DNA from: Comamonadaceae bacterium
Lineage (GTDB): Bacteria; Pseudomonadota; Gammaproteobacteria; Burkholderiales; Rhodocyclaceae
Length of the DNA stretch: 39,444 bases
Assembly (NCBI GenBank): GCA_029255645.1
Contig: JANLJE010000043.1
Location: 1 to 39,444 of the forward strand
Direction of reading: 5' to 3'
Made by a program: the position numbers and the translations under genes. Shown here piece by piece: positions 28,130-38,317 of the stretch. Below the pieces are notes generated by a model. That model worked only from the letters and a program-made list of their open reading frames with translations, was not told where the DNA came from and made no database searches. Positions within the stretch are counted from its first letter, which is position 1, and every line of letters starts with the position of its first letter.

Positions 28130-28971
28130 GTCCCGGCGCTTTGATGAAGAAACAAGGCGGGGTCCACGTTGGTGCCGTTGAGCACCATCGTCCAGTGCAG
28201 ATGGGGCCCGGTCGAACGGCCGGTGGAGCCGACCGTGCCGATCGGGGCGCCTTTTTCCAGCCACTGGCCGGGGTGCACGTCGATGCCGTCCAGGTGGCAA
28301 TACAGGCTGATCAGCCCCTGGCCGTGGTCGATGAAGACCGAGTGGCCGTTGAAAAAATAGTCGGCCACCGCCAGCACTTGGCCGCCGGAGACCGTGCGTA
28401 CCGGCGTACCCCGCGCGGCGGCGATGTCGAGGCCCGAATGAGGGGCGCGGGGCTGGCCGTTGAAGAACCGGCGGACGCCGAAGCGGCCGGACAGGCGGCC
28501 TGCGGCGGGCCGCACGAAATCGGTATCGACATAGGGCGTATCGCGCCAGTGCCGCTTCAAGCGGGCGATCTCCTCGTGCTCACGCGCGACGCGGGCCTCG
28601 TTTTCCGGCGAGAGTTCCACCTGGCCCTTGTTCTTCAGCCGCAGGTTCTGGACCGGGTATTGCCTGGGCTCGACGCGCAGGGCCAGGGGCGAACCCTGAT
28701 CCGGCCTGGGGCCCTGGCGCAGAATCAGGGTGCCTGCCGGCGTATCCAGGGGAATGCCGACCAGGGCTTGCCAGCGGCCTTGGCGGGCGAGCACGGCGAC
28801 GGGCTGATCGCCCAGCCAGAGCTGGGGACGGGCGGCTGTATCGGGTCCTAGTTCCAGTCGCGCCACCCCGCCTGGTACGGCGAGGGGGTGTAGCTGGGCG
28901 CGCAGGGCAGGGGGCAGGCAGAGCAGGGCGAGCAGCAAGGCCAGGCGAGGGAAACGGCGCCGTAGCGTCAT
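28108..28971 (-). CDS. secreted M23 (LytM) peptidase
   Basis: This is a probable periplasmic peptidoglycan endopeptidase. The 287-residue product has a signal peptide with cleavage likely after PALRA (residue 25). An N-terminal beta-rich domain with immunoglobulin-like strands spans about 30-105. A helical linker runs to 140, and the M23 domain spans about 155-275. The zinc site looks complete: H178 and D182 in HSGLD, H226 in YCHL, and H257 and H259 in GPHLHW. Its ATG lies 22 bp after the rsmA stop on the same strand, so it may be the last gene of the lptD operon. Its C-terminal residues come from the tandem array. Confidence 0.94.
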   Translation of the reverse strand: MTLRRRFPRLALLLALLCLPPALRAQLHPLAVPGGVARLELGPDTAARPQLWLGDQPVAVLARQGRWQALVGIPLDTPAGTLILRQGPRPDQGSPLALRVEPRQYPVQNLRLKNKGQVELSPENEARVAREHEEIARLKRHWRDTPYVDTDFVRPAAGRLSGRFGVRRFFNGQPRAPHSGLDIAAARGTPVRTVSGGQVLAVADYFFNGHSVFIDHGQGLISLYCHLDGIDVHPGQWLEKGAPIGTVGSTGRSTGPHLHWTMVLNGTNVDPALFLHQSAGTSLDTRP

Positions 28972-28993
28972 GCGCCACCGATTTTTGCAGGAT

Positions 28994-29830
28994 TCACTGA
29001 CCTTGCCCCGTTCTTGAACCGAGGTGATTGGCCAGGCGCACGAAGGTTTCCAGCGAGAGTTCTTCGGCGCGGCAGGTGAGGGGAATTTCCAGGGCTTCCA
29101 GTTCCGCCTCGGTAAACAGGCCCTTCAAGGTGTTACGCAGCATCTTGCGGCGTTGCGAGAAGGCGGCGGCGACCACCTGGGCCAGGTGTTCCTGACTCCT
29201 GGCGTGCAGTTCTTCCCGGGGCTTGGGTATCAGGCGCACCACGGCGGACTGCACCTTGGGCGGCGGGTCGAAGCTTTCGGGAGGTACGTCGATCAGCCAT
29301 TCCAGGTAAAAGCGGTACTGGAGCATGACCGAGAGGCGTCCGTAGGCCGAATCGCCGGGTTCGGCCACCATGCGTTCCACCACTTCCTTTTGCAGCATGA
29401 AGTGCATGTCCCGGATCTGTTCGGCGAAGGCGGCCAGGTGGAACAGTAGCGGGGTGGAGATGTTGTAGGGCAGGTTGCCGGCAACCCGCAGGCGCGGGCC
29501 GAGGCTGCCGAAATCGAATTTCAGGGCGTCGCCTTCATGGAGGGTGAGGCGTTCCCGGCTGTGGAGTTTCTTCAGGCGGGCGATCAGGTCCCGGTCGATT
29601 TCGATCACATGTAGCGGCTCCACGCGCTGCATCAGGGGCTCGGTGAGGGCTCCGAGGCCGGGGCCGATTTCCACGACGGTGTCCTGGGGTTGAGGGTCGA
29701 TGGCCTGGACGATGGCGGTGATGATGCCCTGGTCCACCAGGAAATTCTGGCCGAAGCGTTTGCGGGGTGCGTGGCCTGCCTGGGTGGATGGGCTGCGGGG
29801 GCTGCGGGGGCGGTGCTTTTCAGGTTTCAT
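28994..29830 (-). CDS. rsmA: 16S rRNA (adenine1518-N6/adenine1519-N6)-dimethyltransferase
   Basis: RsmA (KsgA) dimethylates two adjacent adenines near the 3' end of 16S rRNA late in 30S assembly. The 278-residue product has [14 protein letters not shown] near residue 24, SAM motif [15 protein letters not shown] near 53, the acidic VIEIDRD, the catalytic GNLPYNIST near 118, and a C-terminal helical domain with [16 protein letters not shown]. The N-terminal 22 residues are basic and variable. The start overlaps the pdxA stop by ATGA. lptD-surA-pdxA-rsmA is a conserved proteobacterial operon; apaG, its usual next member, lies elsewhere in this window. Confidence 0.98.
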   Translation of the reverse strand: MKPEKHRPRSPRSPSTQAGHAPRKRFGQNFLVDQGIITAIVQAIDPQPQDTVVEIGPGLGALTEPLMQRVEPLHVIEIDRDLIARLKKLHSRERLTLHEGDALKFDFGSLGPRLRVAGNLPYNISTPLLFHLAAFAEQIRDMHFMLQKEVVERMVAEPGDSAYGRLSVMLQYRFYLEWLIDVPPESFDPPPKVQSAVVRLIPKPREELHARSQEHLAQVVAAAFSQRRKMLRNTLKGLFTEAELEALEIPLTCRAEELSLETFVRLANHLGSRTGQGQ

Positions 29831-30837
29831 GCAGGCTTTCGCGGGGCGGCATGGGTGGCATGGGTGGCCATGCGGGCGGCTTCGCGCACGGCTTCGAACA
29901 GGCTGCCCGGGTCGGCGCGGCCGGTGCCGGCCAGGTCCAGGGCGGTGCCGTGGTCGACGGAGGTGCGGATGATGGGCAGGCCCAGGGTGACGTTGATGCC
30001 CTTGCCGAAAGTGGCGTATTTGAGAGGGGCGAGGCCCTGATCGTGGTACATGGCCAGGACGGCATCGCCTTGGCTGAGGACCGGCGGGGTAAACAGGGTG
30101 TCGGCGGGCAGGGGGCCGATCAGCTGCAAGCCCTCTTGGCGCAGTTGCTCCAGGGTCGGGGTGATGACTTCGATTTCTTCCCGGCCCAGGTGCCCCCCTT
30201 CCCCGGCGTGGGGGTTGAGGCCGGTGACCAGGATGCGGGGGGCGGCCAGGCCGTATTTGCGTTTGAGCTCATGGTGCAGGATGCGGATCACCTGGGTGAG
30301 GCTGGCCGGGGTGAGGGCGTCGGCGACTTGCCGCAGGGGCAGGTGGGTAGTGGCCAGGGCGACCCGCAGGGGGCCGCGTTCCGTATCGCCGGCCAGCATC
30401 ATCACCACCTTGGGGGTGCGGGTTTTTTCGGCCAGATATTCGGTATGGCCGGTGAACGGGATGCCGGCCTCGTTGATCACCGCCTTGTGCACCGGGGCGG
30501 TGACCATGGCGTCGAACTCCTCATGCAGGCAACCGCCCAGCGCGGCATCGAGGAGACCGAGCACATAGGGGCTGTTGACCGGGTCGAGCAGGCCGGCCTG
30601 GCAGGGGCCGGCCAGAGGGCGGTGCAGCACGTCCAGCACTCCGGGCAGGTAGGCCCGGCCAGGAACGAAGTCGCGCAGGGCGACCGCCAGTTTGAGTTGC
30701 CGGGCGCGGGTTTGCAGCAATCCCCTGTCAGCCAGGATCAGGGGGTGGGCGCCGGTATCGGTTTCTGCCAGGCGCAGGCAGAGGTCGGGACCGATGCCTG
30801 CCGGTTCGCCGGAGGTGACGGCGATCAGGGGGCGCAT
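29827..30837 (-). CDS. pdxA: 4-hydroxythreonine-4-phosphate dehydrogenase
   Basis: PdxA oxidises 4-phosphohydroxy-L-threonine in vitamin B6 (pyridoxal phosphate) synthesis. The 336-residue product has [14 protein letters not shown] at the start, [14 protein letters not shown], the metal-ligand [25 protein letters not shown], and [16 protein letters not shown] near the end, all full-length family blocks. The ATG at 30837 shares one base with the surA stop (TGATG). A GTG one codon upstream is possible. Its place in the lptD operon is conserved even though it has no envelope role. Confidence 0.98.
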   Translation of the reverse strand: MRPLIAVTSGEPAGIGPDLCLRLAETDTGAHPLILADRGLLQTRARQLKLAVALRDFVPGRAYLPGVLDVLHRPLAGPCQAGLLDPVNSPYVLGLLDAALGGCLHEEFDAMVTAPVHKAVINEAGIPFTGHTEYLAEKTRTPKVVMMLAGDTERGPLRVALATTHLPLRQVADALTPASLTQVIRILHHELKRKYGLAAPRILVTGLNPHAGEGGHLGREEIEVITPTLEQLRQEGLQLIGPLPADTLFTPPVLSQGDAVLAMYHDQGLAPLKYATFGKGINVTLGLPIIRTSVDHGTALDLAGTGRADPGSLFEAVREAARMATHATHAAPRKPA

Positions 30838-32147
30838 CACTCTTCTTTCAGGCGGTATTCGACATAAGTCTTGTCGCGCAGCTGGCGCAGCCAGTCCTGG
30901 TAGGCATCGTCCATCTTGCGTGCCCGCAAGGCCTGGCGGGCGGCCAGGCGCTGCTTTTCCTGGCTCAAGTCCTGGGTGCGGCGGGCTTCCACCTTGATCA
31001 GGTGAAAGCCGAAGGGGGACTGGATCACCTCGCTGACTTCGCCCTCTTGCAGCGCATCCATGGCCCGTTCGAATTCGGGCACGGTGTCGCCGGGATTGAG
31101 CCAGCCGAGTTCGCCGCCCTTGGCAGCGGAACCGTCCTGCGAGTAGAGGCGGGCCAGTTCGGCAAAATCTTCGCCATGCTTCAAGCGCTCGCGCAGGTCT
31201 TCGAGGCGGCGCCTGGCGTCGGCTTCGGAAACCACTTCGCTGACCCGGATCAGGATATGCCGGGCCAGGGTCTGGCGCACGCCACCATCGGCTTGTTGCT
31301 CTCCGCCGCGTTTGCCGAGCAGCTTGATGATGTGAAAACCATTGGGCGAGCGCAGCAGGTCGCTGACCTGGTTGGGCTGCAGCTTGGCCGTGGCTTCAGA
31401 AAAGATGGCGGGCATGCGCTCCAGCGTACGCCAGCCCAGATTGCCGCCCTGAAGGGCATCGGGCGCATCGGAATAGGAGGCGGCCAGCTCGGCAAAGTTA
31501 TCGCCGCTGCGGGCCCGCTTCAGGATGTTTTCGGCCTTGGTCTTGAGTTTTTGCAACTGTTCCGGGCTGGCGGATTCCGGGGCGCGCAACAGGATATGGG
31601 CGATCTGGTATTCCTCCTGCTGGCCTTTGGCGCTGGTTTGGGCCAGGAAATTGTCGATTTCCGCATCCGAAATCACCAGGCGGCTGTCGACTTCCCGGTC
31701 GCGCAGGCGGGAGATGGTGATTTCATCGCGGATTTCTTCCCGGAAACTGGCATAGGGGATGCCGTCTTTTTCCAGGGCCGCCTTGAACTGCTCCAGGCTC
31801 ATCTTGTTGTTGGCGGCGATGCGGGCAATGGCCTGTTCCAGTTGCTGGTCATCGACGCGTAGCCCCATGTCGTGGGCGGCCTGAAGCTGGGCCTTGTCGA
31901 TGATCATGCGTTCGAGCATCTGTTGCTCCAGGACCTCCTGGGGGGGTAGCGGGGTGTTCTGACGTTGCAGTTGGGCGGTGGCGGACTGGACCCGGGCCCG
32001 GAGTTCGGACAAGGTGATGACATCGCTGCCGACCACGGCCACGATGCGGTCGGCTTCCAGGACTTCCGGACGGGCCTGGAGAACGGCCGGGGCACAAAGG
32101 CCGAGCAGGCCGAGCAGGAGGAGCAGGGTGGAAAGATTCAGGCGCAT
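30837..32147 (-). CDS. surA: periplasmic chaperone SurA
   Basis: SurA escorts outer-membrane proteins, including LptD, to the Bam machine. The 436-residue product has a signal peptide (LLLLLGLLGLCAPAVLQA, cleaved near residue 24). The helical N-terminal chaperone domain starts DRIVAVVGSDVITLSELRARV. Two parvulin PPIase domains follow, each with the AHILLR or RHILIR start and a GGNLGW or GGELGW loop, plus a C-terminal helix. The ATG at 32147 is the one that gives the signal peptide; the long upstream frame is antisense to the end of lptD. It is 5 bp after lptD, matching its job. Confidence 0.97.
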   Translation of the reverse strand: MRLNLSTLLLLLGLLGLCAPAVLQARPEVLEADRIVAVVGSDVITLSELRARVQSATAQLQRQNTPLPPQEVLEQQMLERMIIDKAQLQAAHDMGLRVDDQQLEQAIARIAANNKMSLEQFKAALEKDGIPYASFREEIRDEITISRLRDREVDSRLVISDAEIDNFLAQTSAKGQQEEYQIAHILLRAPESASPEQLQKLKTKAENILKRARSGDNFAELAASYSDAPDALQGGNLGWRTLERMPAIFSEATAKLQPNQVSDLLRSPNGFHIIKLLGKRGGEQQADGGVRQTLARHILIRVSEVVSEADARRRLEDLRERLKHGEDFAELARLYSQDGSAAKGGELGWLNPGDTVPEFERAMDALQEGEVSEVIQSPFGFHLIKVEARRTQDLSQEKQRLAARQALRARKMDDAYQDWLRQLRDKTYVEYRLKEE

Positions 32148-32152
32148 GGTTT

Positions 32153-34585
32153 TTACTCGTTGCTCAGGAGGCTGCCCGAGGGCAGTTCGTTGATCTTGCT
32201 GTAACCGGGAACGCTGCGTTGCAGCATATGGATGGGGTTGGAACCGATCTGGCCAAAGTCGTTGAGTTCGAGCTGGAAGAACAGGCTGGTATTGGGCGAC
32301 CCGGCGGTGGACTCCAGGCGCTGCGCCACGAAACGTCCTGCCCAGCAGCCGGCGTTGTATTCCAGGCCGGCGATGCCTTCCACCAGCCGCGAGCTGTCGA
32401 AGGCATAGTTGTAGCGACCCACCACATGCCAGCGGCCGGAAAGGTTCCACTGGGCCGCCAGGTCGATCTGGTCCATGGTGCCCAGGCTCTGGGAACTGCC
32501 CCGGTTGTAGCGGTAGGTGGCGGAAATGACCTGGCCATGGGCCGGCTGGTAGCGGGAGCCAATCGTGAAGCGCTCATTGGTGGAGTTGTTGAAATTGTAT
32601 TGCCAGGCCACATCCACATAGGTCTTGGGGGCTACCTGGCCGGTGAAGGCGGCCAGGAAGTCGGAGAGCTTGTTCTGCTGCAGATTTTCGCCAGGCAGGC
32701 CGACCTTGGGATCGGCGAAATAGTAGCGCTGACCGATCATCGCCCGCAACTGTTCGGCGCCGGTCCCGGGGTCGATCAGGCGGGTGGTGAGGGCAGCGGT
32801 CAGCTGGTTGGCATTGGCGACCCGGTCATAGCCGCTGAAGCGGTTTTCGTTGAAGATCTGCCCGAAGTTGAAGTCGGCCAGGCCCGTATCGAAAATGGGG
32901 AACTGGCTCTGGTCCTTGTAGGGGACATTCAGGTAATACAGGCGGGGTTCCAGGGTCTGGGTCCATTCCCGCCCGCCCAGGGTCATGTCCCGCTCGAAGG
33001 TCATGCCGGCATCGAGACTGAAGATGGGCAGGGTGCGTTGCAGGGATTCTGGCTGCCCCGCAAGCTGTTGCGACAGGGCGTAATGGGTGGCATGCACCCC
33101 GAACTTGGGGGTGATGTAAAAGCCGGGCTGAACGTAGGGCAGGGAAATCTGAGGGTAAAACACGGTGCGATCACCCTGCACGAGCGAGGTGTGCGTGAAT
33201 CGGGTGTATTGCCCCACGGCCTGCAGGTCCAGGCCATGCCACTCGGGAATACGGGCATTGAAGTTGATCCGCGGCGAGATGAAGTAGGGATTGTCGATCG
33301 CGCTTTCGTCGCCGGGGTTCAGGGTCTGGTAACGCAGGGTCTGCAGGCTGGCGCTCCACCATTCGCGGCCGTAATCCAGGGTGAATTCCTTGGGTAGCTG
33401 ACGCTGGGAGGTGCTGACGACCCGGTTGGAGAGGTCGGTGAAGTAGTCGTCGTCGGAGACCCCGTTCCAGTTGATGCGGGTGGCAAACCCGTAACCCAGG
33501 GTCTGGGTGTGGCGCAAGGTATAGGCATAGCGTCGCGCATCGAGTTCCTTGTCCCGGGTCATGTATTCAAACTGGGCCTCGGTGTTGGTGAAGGCATCCA
33601 GGTAACGCAGCTCGGTCCCCAGCTGCAGGCCACGCTTGGCCATGACCCGGGGCGTGATGGTGGCATCGTAATTGGGGGCGATGTTCCAGTAATAAGGAAT
33701 GGAAAAATCGAGACCGGTCCGGGTGCTGGAACCGAAGGTGGGGGCCAGGATGCCCGACTTGCGCTGATTGTTGAGGGGAAAATCCAGGTAGGGGGTGTAG
33801 AGGAAGGGAATGTCCTTGAAATACACCGACGTATCGCGGGCCTGCCCCCGGTTCTCGTCGTAGTCCAGCTTGATCTCGCTGCTTTTGGCATACCAGTCCA
33901 CCTCACCCGGCTTGCAGGTGGAGTAGGTGCCGTTTTCGATGCGGAACTGGTTTTCCCCTTCGAAATGAATGCGTTCCGCCTGGCCGTAGGCCGTGCTCTG
34001 GCGCGGAGGCAGCGCCGGCAGGGCGGGCGCCATCCCCGGCGCGGGGGATCGGCGGTTGTTCTGGCTGCCCACCATGCGGCGGATCTGGTATTCCGCCTGG
34101 TCAAAATAGCCGATCTGATCGGCCATCCGCAGCTTGAGATAGGGGCCGCTGAGGGTGACGCCTTCCTGGGTCAGGCGGACATGGCCTTCCGCCTCCACTT
34201 CGTCTTCCACATTGTGATGGGTGATCCGGTCGGCAAACAGCAGGGTGTCGGCCTTGCGTAATTCGGCGTTGCCCTCGGCCTTGCTCGAGGTATCCGACTG
34301 ACCTTCGATCTGGTCGGCAATCAGGAAGGAGGGGCGGGCCTCCTTGCTCTTGGGCGGGATGGGCCGCATGCGGCGGCTCTGGCGCAAGACCAGCGGGGTT
34401 GCAACCTGGCTGTCGCGATATTCATCCGCCTGCGGGTCGAGCAGGATCGGCACCAGCCGGGAAGGCTCCTGGTCGGCGGGGGCCTGGCTTTCAAGCGGGA
34501 TGACCGGCGTCGCCTGGGCCATCTGGCTACCGGAAAAGAGGCAGGCAAACAGAAGGTGCAGGGGGCGGCGGGGGGATCCGGTCAT
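32153..34585 (-). CDS. lptD: LPS-assembly outer-membrane protein LptD
   Basis: LptD, with the lipoprotein LptE, inserts LPS into the outer leaflet. The 810-residue product has an N-terminal signal (cleavage likely after AQA, residue 25), then an OstA/LptA-like beta-jellyroll at about 85-215 and a large C-terminal beta-barrel. Barrel landmarks are DIPFLYTPYLDFPLNNQRKSG, NYDATITPRVMAKRG and YNRGSSQSLG. In E. coli four cysteines form two disulfides. Here the mature protein has only C224 (in STCKPGE) and C747 (in GCWAG), which fit the C173-C725 pair. The partners of the other pair are absent. It is divergent from amgK, as in Pseudomonas. Confidence 0.97.
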   Translation of the reverse strand: MTGSPRRPLHLLFACLFSGSQMAQATPVIPLESQAPADQEPSRLVPILLDPQADEYRDSQVATPLVLRQSRRMRPIPPKSKEARPSFLIADQIEGQSDTSSKAEGNAELRKADTLLFADRITHHNVEDEVEAEGHVRLTQEGVTLSGPYLKLRMADQIGYFDQAEYQIRRMVGSQNNRRSPAPGMAPALPALPPRQSTAYGQAERIHFEGENQFRIENGTYSTCKPGEVDWYAKSSEIKLDYDENRGQARDTSVYFKDIPFLYTPYLDFPLNNQRKSGILAPTFGSSTRTGLDFSIPYYWNIAPNYDATITPRVMAKRGLQLGTELRYLDAFTNTEAQFEYMTRDKELDARRYAYTLRHTQTLGYGFATRINWNGVSDDDYFTDLSNRVVSTSQRQLPKEFTLDYGREWWSASLQTLRYQTLNPGDESAIDNPYFISPRINFNARIPEWHGLDLQAVGQYTRFTHTSLVQGDRTVFYPQISLPYVQPGFYITPKFGVHATHYALSQQLAGQPESLQRTLPIFSLDAGMTFERDMTLGGREWTQTLEPRLYYLNVPYKDQSQFPIFDTGLADFNFGQIFNENRFSGYDRVANANQLTAALTTRLIDPGTGAEQLRAMIGQRYYFADPKVGLPGENLQQNKLSDFLAAFTGQVAPKTYVDVAWQYNFNNSTNERFTIGSRYQPAHGQVISATYRYNRGSSQSLGTMDQIDLAAQWNLSGRWHVVGRYNYAFDSSRLVEGIAGLEYNAGCWAGRFVAQRLESTAGSPNTSLFFQLELNDFGQIGSNPIHMLQRSVPGYSKINELPSGSLLSNE

Positions 34586-34639
34586 GAAGTGAGCGTCTGC
34601 TTGCGGGGCTTGAGGGGAAAAAAAGCAGGCCGGCGGCGG

Positions 34640-34648
34640 TGCTAGAAT
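34640..34648 (+). promoter_or_regulatory. extended -10 promoter for amgK
   Basis: TGCTAGAAT, with TAGAAT at 34643-34648, lies 33 bp before the amgK ATG in the 96-bp gap shared with the divergent lptD. It is identical to the nonamer before secA. No -35 is obvious. Confidence 0.6.
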
Positions 34649-34681
34649 CGCGGCATTTTACATCGAACCCCTCCCGTCCAC

Positions 34682-36419
<1,738 letters not shown>

Positions 36420-36520
36420 TGAATGCCCCGCGCCCCTTTTTTTCCTCTCGAGACAGGTTTTCTATCTCCGCACGACTTCGAAGGCCCCCCCCGAAAACCC
36501 CCGCTTGCAGAAAATTCGGG

Positions 36521-36539
36521 GCATCCTCATGTGGGATGC
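36521..36539 (-). terminator. possible terminator of the small stress-gene pair
   Basis: GCATCC (36521-36526) and GGATGC (36534-36539) form a perfect 6-bp stem with a 7-nt loop, just after the stop of the minus-strand DUF5670 gene. Read on the minus strand it is followed by CCCGAATTTTC, only a weak T-tract. Confidence 0.4.
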
Positions 36540-36545
36540 TATGGC

Positions 36546-36695
36546 TTAGAGCGGCCGCCGGCCTTGAATGACACGCAGCACGATCAGAACCAGTGCGATG
36601 ACCAACAAAACGTGAATAAACCCGCCCAGGGTGTACGAAGAAACCAGACCAAACACCCAACCGACGATCAATATAACTGCAATGATTTCAAGCAT
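36546..36695 (-). CDS. lmo0937-like/DUF5670 small membrane protein
   Basis: This encodes 49 residues: MLEIIAVILIVGWVFGLVSS, then YTLGGFIHVLLVIALVLIV and LRVIQGRRPL. Two hydrophobic segments flank the SYTLGGFIH turn, and the basic tail ends the protein. These are the marks of the lmo0937 family of short membrane proteins found in many bacteria, function unknown. GGAG about 9 bases upstream on the minus strand gives a ribosome site for the ATG at 36695. It lies 203 bp downstream of csbD on the same strand. Such genes often turn up with general stress genes, so a shared stress transcript is likely but inferred. Confidence 0.85.
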   Translation of the reverse strand: MLEIIAVILIVGWVFGLVSSYTLGGFIHVLLVIALVLIVLRVIQGRRPL

Positions 36696-36800
36696 GGGAT
36701 TTTCTCCAATCCAAAATTTCAAATGATGAGCTGCGCCATATATCGATACATCCCGCCATGCCGAAGTTCAAAGCCATGCCCGATCGCAAGCGCTGAGATT

Positions 36801-36824
36801 CACGTTTTGATCCACGCTTTGATC
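36801..36824 (+). repeat. two-copy 12-bp tandem repeat
   Basis: CACGTTTTGATC is followed by CACGCTTTGATC. It lies in the 203-bp gap between the DUF5670 and csbD genes. That gap also holds a small hairpin ACGGC-GTCAA-GCCGT and no gene that I can support. Confidence 0.8.
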
Positions 36825-36898
36825 CATATGGATAGCCGCATGGCGACCGGCCGCACGGCGTCAAGCCGTCGGCCTGGCCGCAGCGATGTTCGTTCCAG

Positions 36899-37072
36899 TT
36901 ATTTTTTTTCGATCTCATGCTTGAGATCACCCCAGGCCGATTGGCCTTTACCGATGTTCTTCTGGATATTGCCTTCGATTTCCATTTTCTTGTCATCCAA
37001 TAGTACACCGCTTACTTCCTTGGCTTTCCCTTTGGCTTCTTCGACACGGCCTTTTACTTGATCTTTGTTCAT
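36899..37072 (-). CDS. CsbD family stress protein
   Basis: This is a 57-residue, very hydrophilic, lysine- and glutamate-rich protein: MNKDQVKGRVEEAKGKAKEV, then SGVLLDDKKMEIEGNIQKNI and GKGQSAWGDLKHEIEKK. It has no cysteine and no membrane segment. The opening NKDQVKGRVEEAKGKAKE and the later GNIQKNIGKGQ are diagnostic of CsbD, a small protein induced by general stress in many bacteria, role unknown. AGGAGA a few bases before the ATG on the minus strand is a good ribosome site. It ends in a run of A (four codons), giving an AT-rich 3' end unlike the surrounding GC-rich sequence. Confidence 0.9.
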   Translation of the reverse strand: MNKDQVKGRVEEAKGKAKEVSGVLLDDKKMEIEGNIQKNIGKGQSAWGDLKHEIEKK

Positions 37073-37304
37073 GAGTATCTCCTGGTGGATATCAACCTTA
37101 TCCCGATTGGCTAAGGCGCAAAGCGGAGGATGATATATTCAAATGCTCGGTTTGAATGATCCATGCAAAATCGGACGGAGTCGGTGCGGCAGCGCACATT
37201 GCCTGGAAGCAGAAAAAGGGGTCGGGTCTTGCAATCAAGCCTCCATAAAATTCGCACAAACGACCGGCCGCCTAAGGCCAAAAGGAGACAAAGAAGGAAA
37301 GGGG

Positions 37305-37408
37305 AAGGAAAGGGGCCAGGGTCATTTAACCCAGGGCCTCTGCACTCGAATGGAATATATTCCTGGGCATTTCAGGCGCAAAGGAAAGGGGCCAGGGTCA
37401 TTTAACCC
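37305..37408 (+). repeat. dispersed element, copy A, with duplicated head motif
   Basis: A 28-bp head (AAGGAAAGGGGCC then AGGGTCATTTAACCC) is present at 37305-37332 and again at 37381-37408. Between them is a 48-bp body carrying the perfect palindrome GGAATATATTCC (37352-37363) and an inverted pair CCCAGG/CCTGGG (37330-37335 and 37362-37367). An extra partial head AAGGAAAGGGG lies at 37294-37304. Bases 37305-37367 are identical to 38710-38772. The sequence has the look of REP-like or transposase-associated repeats, but I cannot name it. Confidence 0.85.
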
Positions 37409-37533
37409 GCCTCCTGATTCTCAAGCCACCGAGGATTCAGTGATCTGAAACCCCAGTCGTTCGCAAGGCTGCAGGTTTTGCCGTCTACGCTGCCGTCCCG
37501 CCAGCACCGGCTTTTCTTGAGGTGGCTTGAATC

Positions 37534-37558
37534 CTCCCATTTCGGGAGTTATGATAAT
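37534..37558 (+). promoter_or_regulatory. higBA-2 promoter and candidate operator
   Basis: The dyad CTCCC-ATTTC-GGGAG (37534-37548) is followed by TATGAT (37550-37555) or GATAAT (37553-37558), just before the higB-2 ATG at 37562. The TCCCA core and its spacing to the -10 resemble the higBA-1 site at 15592. Confidence 0.5.
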
Positions 37559-37561
37559 GTC

Positions 37562-37870
37562 ATGCGCGTAATTGCCAAAAGCACTTTGAGAAAGTTCTGG
37601 AAGCACCCCGGATGCGCCGATGCACAAGGCCCGCTGGAAAGCTGGTGCGACGAGGCTACGGAGGCGGATTGGACTTCGCCGCAGGACATCAAGGCGCAGT
37701 ATCGGAATGCCAGCATCTGTGGCAAGAACCGGGTGGTGTTCAACATCGCCGGCAACAAGTATCGGCTGGTGGTGGAAATGCAGTACCGGGCGGAGATTGC
37801 CTGGGTAAAGTTCGCCGGCACGCATGCGCGTTACGACATGATCGATGTGGAGACCGTCAATGAATATTAA
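37562..37870 (+). CDS. higB: HigB-type toxin, copy 2
   Basis: This is a second RelE-fold toxin, 102 residues. It shares with copy 1 the blocks QYRNASI, NRVVFNIAGNKYRLV, VKFAGTHARYD and IDVETV, but the remaining sequence differs, so it is a diverged homologue and not a recent duplicate. I chose the ATG at 37562 (MRVIAKSTLRKFW), directly after the promoter-like dyad; the upstream in-frame ATG at 37478 would start before that promoter. A short leader or a leaderless message is implied. The stop overlaps the antitoxin start by 11 bp. Confidence 0.92.
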   Translation: MRVIAKSTLRKFWKHPGCADAQGPLESWCDEATEADWTSPQDIKAQYRNASICGKNRVVFNIAGNKYRLVVEMQYRAEIAWVKFAGTHARYDMIDVETVNEY

Positions 37871-38219
37871 GCCGATTCGAAACGACGACGATTTGCGGAC
37901 CGCCTTCGCACGTCTGGAAGCCATTTTTCAGGCGCCCGAGGGTTCGCCCGAGGCCGATGAGATGGAAGTTCTGGTGGCGCTGGTGGAGGCCTATGAAAAC
38001 AAGCATCACCCGGTCGGCCCGGCAGATCCTGTCGAAGCGATCAAGTTCCGCATGGAGCAGCAGGGGCTGGCAGCGAAGGATCTCGAACCGTATATCGGCT
38101 CGAGCGGCCGGGTTTCCGAGGTGCTGAACCGCAAACGCGCCCTGAGCCTGCGCATGGTGAAGCGCTTGCACGATGGCTTGAAGATTCCTTACGAAAGCCT
38201 GCTGTCCCACGCAGCTTGA
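37860..38219 (+). CDS. higA: HigA-type antitoxin, copy 2
   Basis: This is a 119-residue helix-turn-helix antitoxin. Residues 1-55 include the shared VALVEAYENKHHPV. The DNA-binding part, from about residue 56, has PVEAIKFRMEQQGLAAKDLE, IGSSGRVSEVLNRKRAL and LHDGLKIPYESLL, parallel to copy 1. The ATG at 37860 lies within the end of higB-2 (11-bp overlap), a tighter coupling than the 1-bp gap of copy 1. A hairpin (CCCGCT/AGCGGG) follows the stop. Whether the two antitoxins cross-protect is not visible from sequence. Confidence 0.92.
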   Translation: MNIKPIRNDDDLRTAFARLEAIFQAPEGSPEADEMEVLVALVEAYENKHHPVGPADPVEAIKFRMEQQGLAAKDLEPYIGSSGRVSEVLNRKRALSLRMVKRLHDGLKIPYESLLSHAA

Positions 38220-38224
38220 ACAGT

Positions 38225-38243
38225 CCCGCTCCACCTGAGCGGG
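38225..38243 (+). terminator. weak hairpin after higA-2
   Basis: CCCGCT (38225-38230) and AGCGGG (38238-38243) pair across a 7-nt loop, 6 bp after the stop. No T-run follows, so termination is doubtful. Confidence 0.35.
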
Positions 38244-38317
38244 CCAGAAAAACCGCCCCGGGCGGCGGCCTCCTCAGCCCGTCTCCGGCGAATCCCGTGC
38301 AGCCAGGGGTGAGCGGG

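Larger units (their letters stand above)
37073..37561. other. 489-bp gene-free region rich in repeats
   Basis: I see no credible gene between csbD and the second higB. The region holds an inverted repeat ATTCAAA/TTTGAAT (37137-37143 and 37151-37157, 7-nt loop). It also holds a motif AAAAAGGGGTCGGGTCTTGC (37213-37232), the dispersed element at 37305-37408 and, at its end, the higBA-2 promoter. Open frames across it are low-complexity reads of these repeats. Confidence 0.7.

Noticed and set aside
30838-30840. GTG start for pdxA one codon upstream
   Set aside because: The ATG at 30837 gives the usual [14 protein letters not shown] start and couples to the surA stop; the GTG adds one residue without support.
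36423-37061. 212-codon plus-strand frame after murU
   Set aside because: It is antisense to the two short minus-strand genes (DUF5670 and CsbD), which have clear family sequence and ribosome sites.
37143-37448. 101-codon frame over the repeats
   Set aside because: It reads through two copies of the 28-bp head and low-complexity sequence; no domain and no conserved start.
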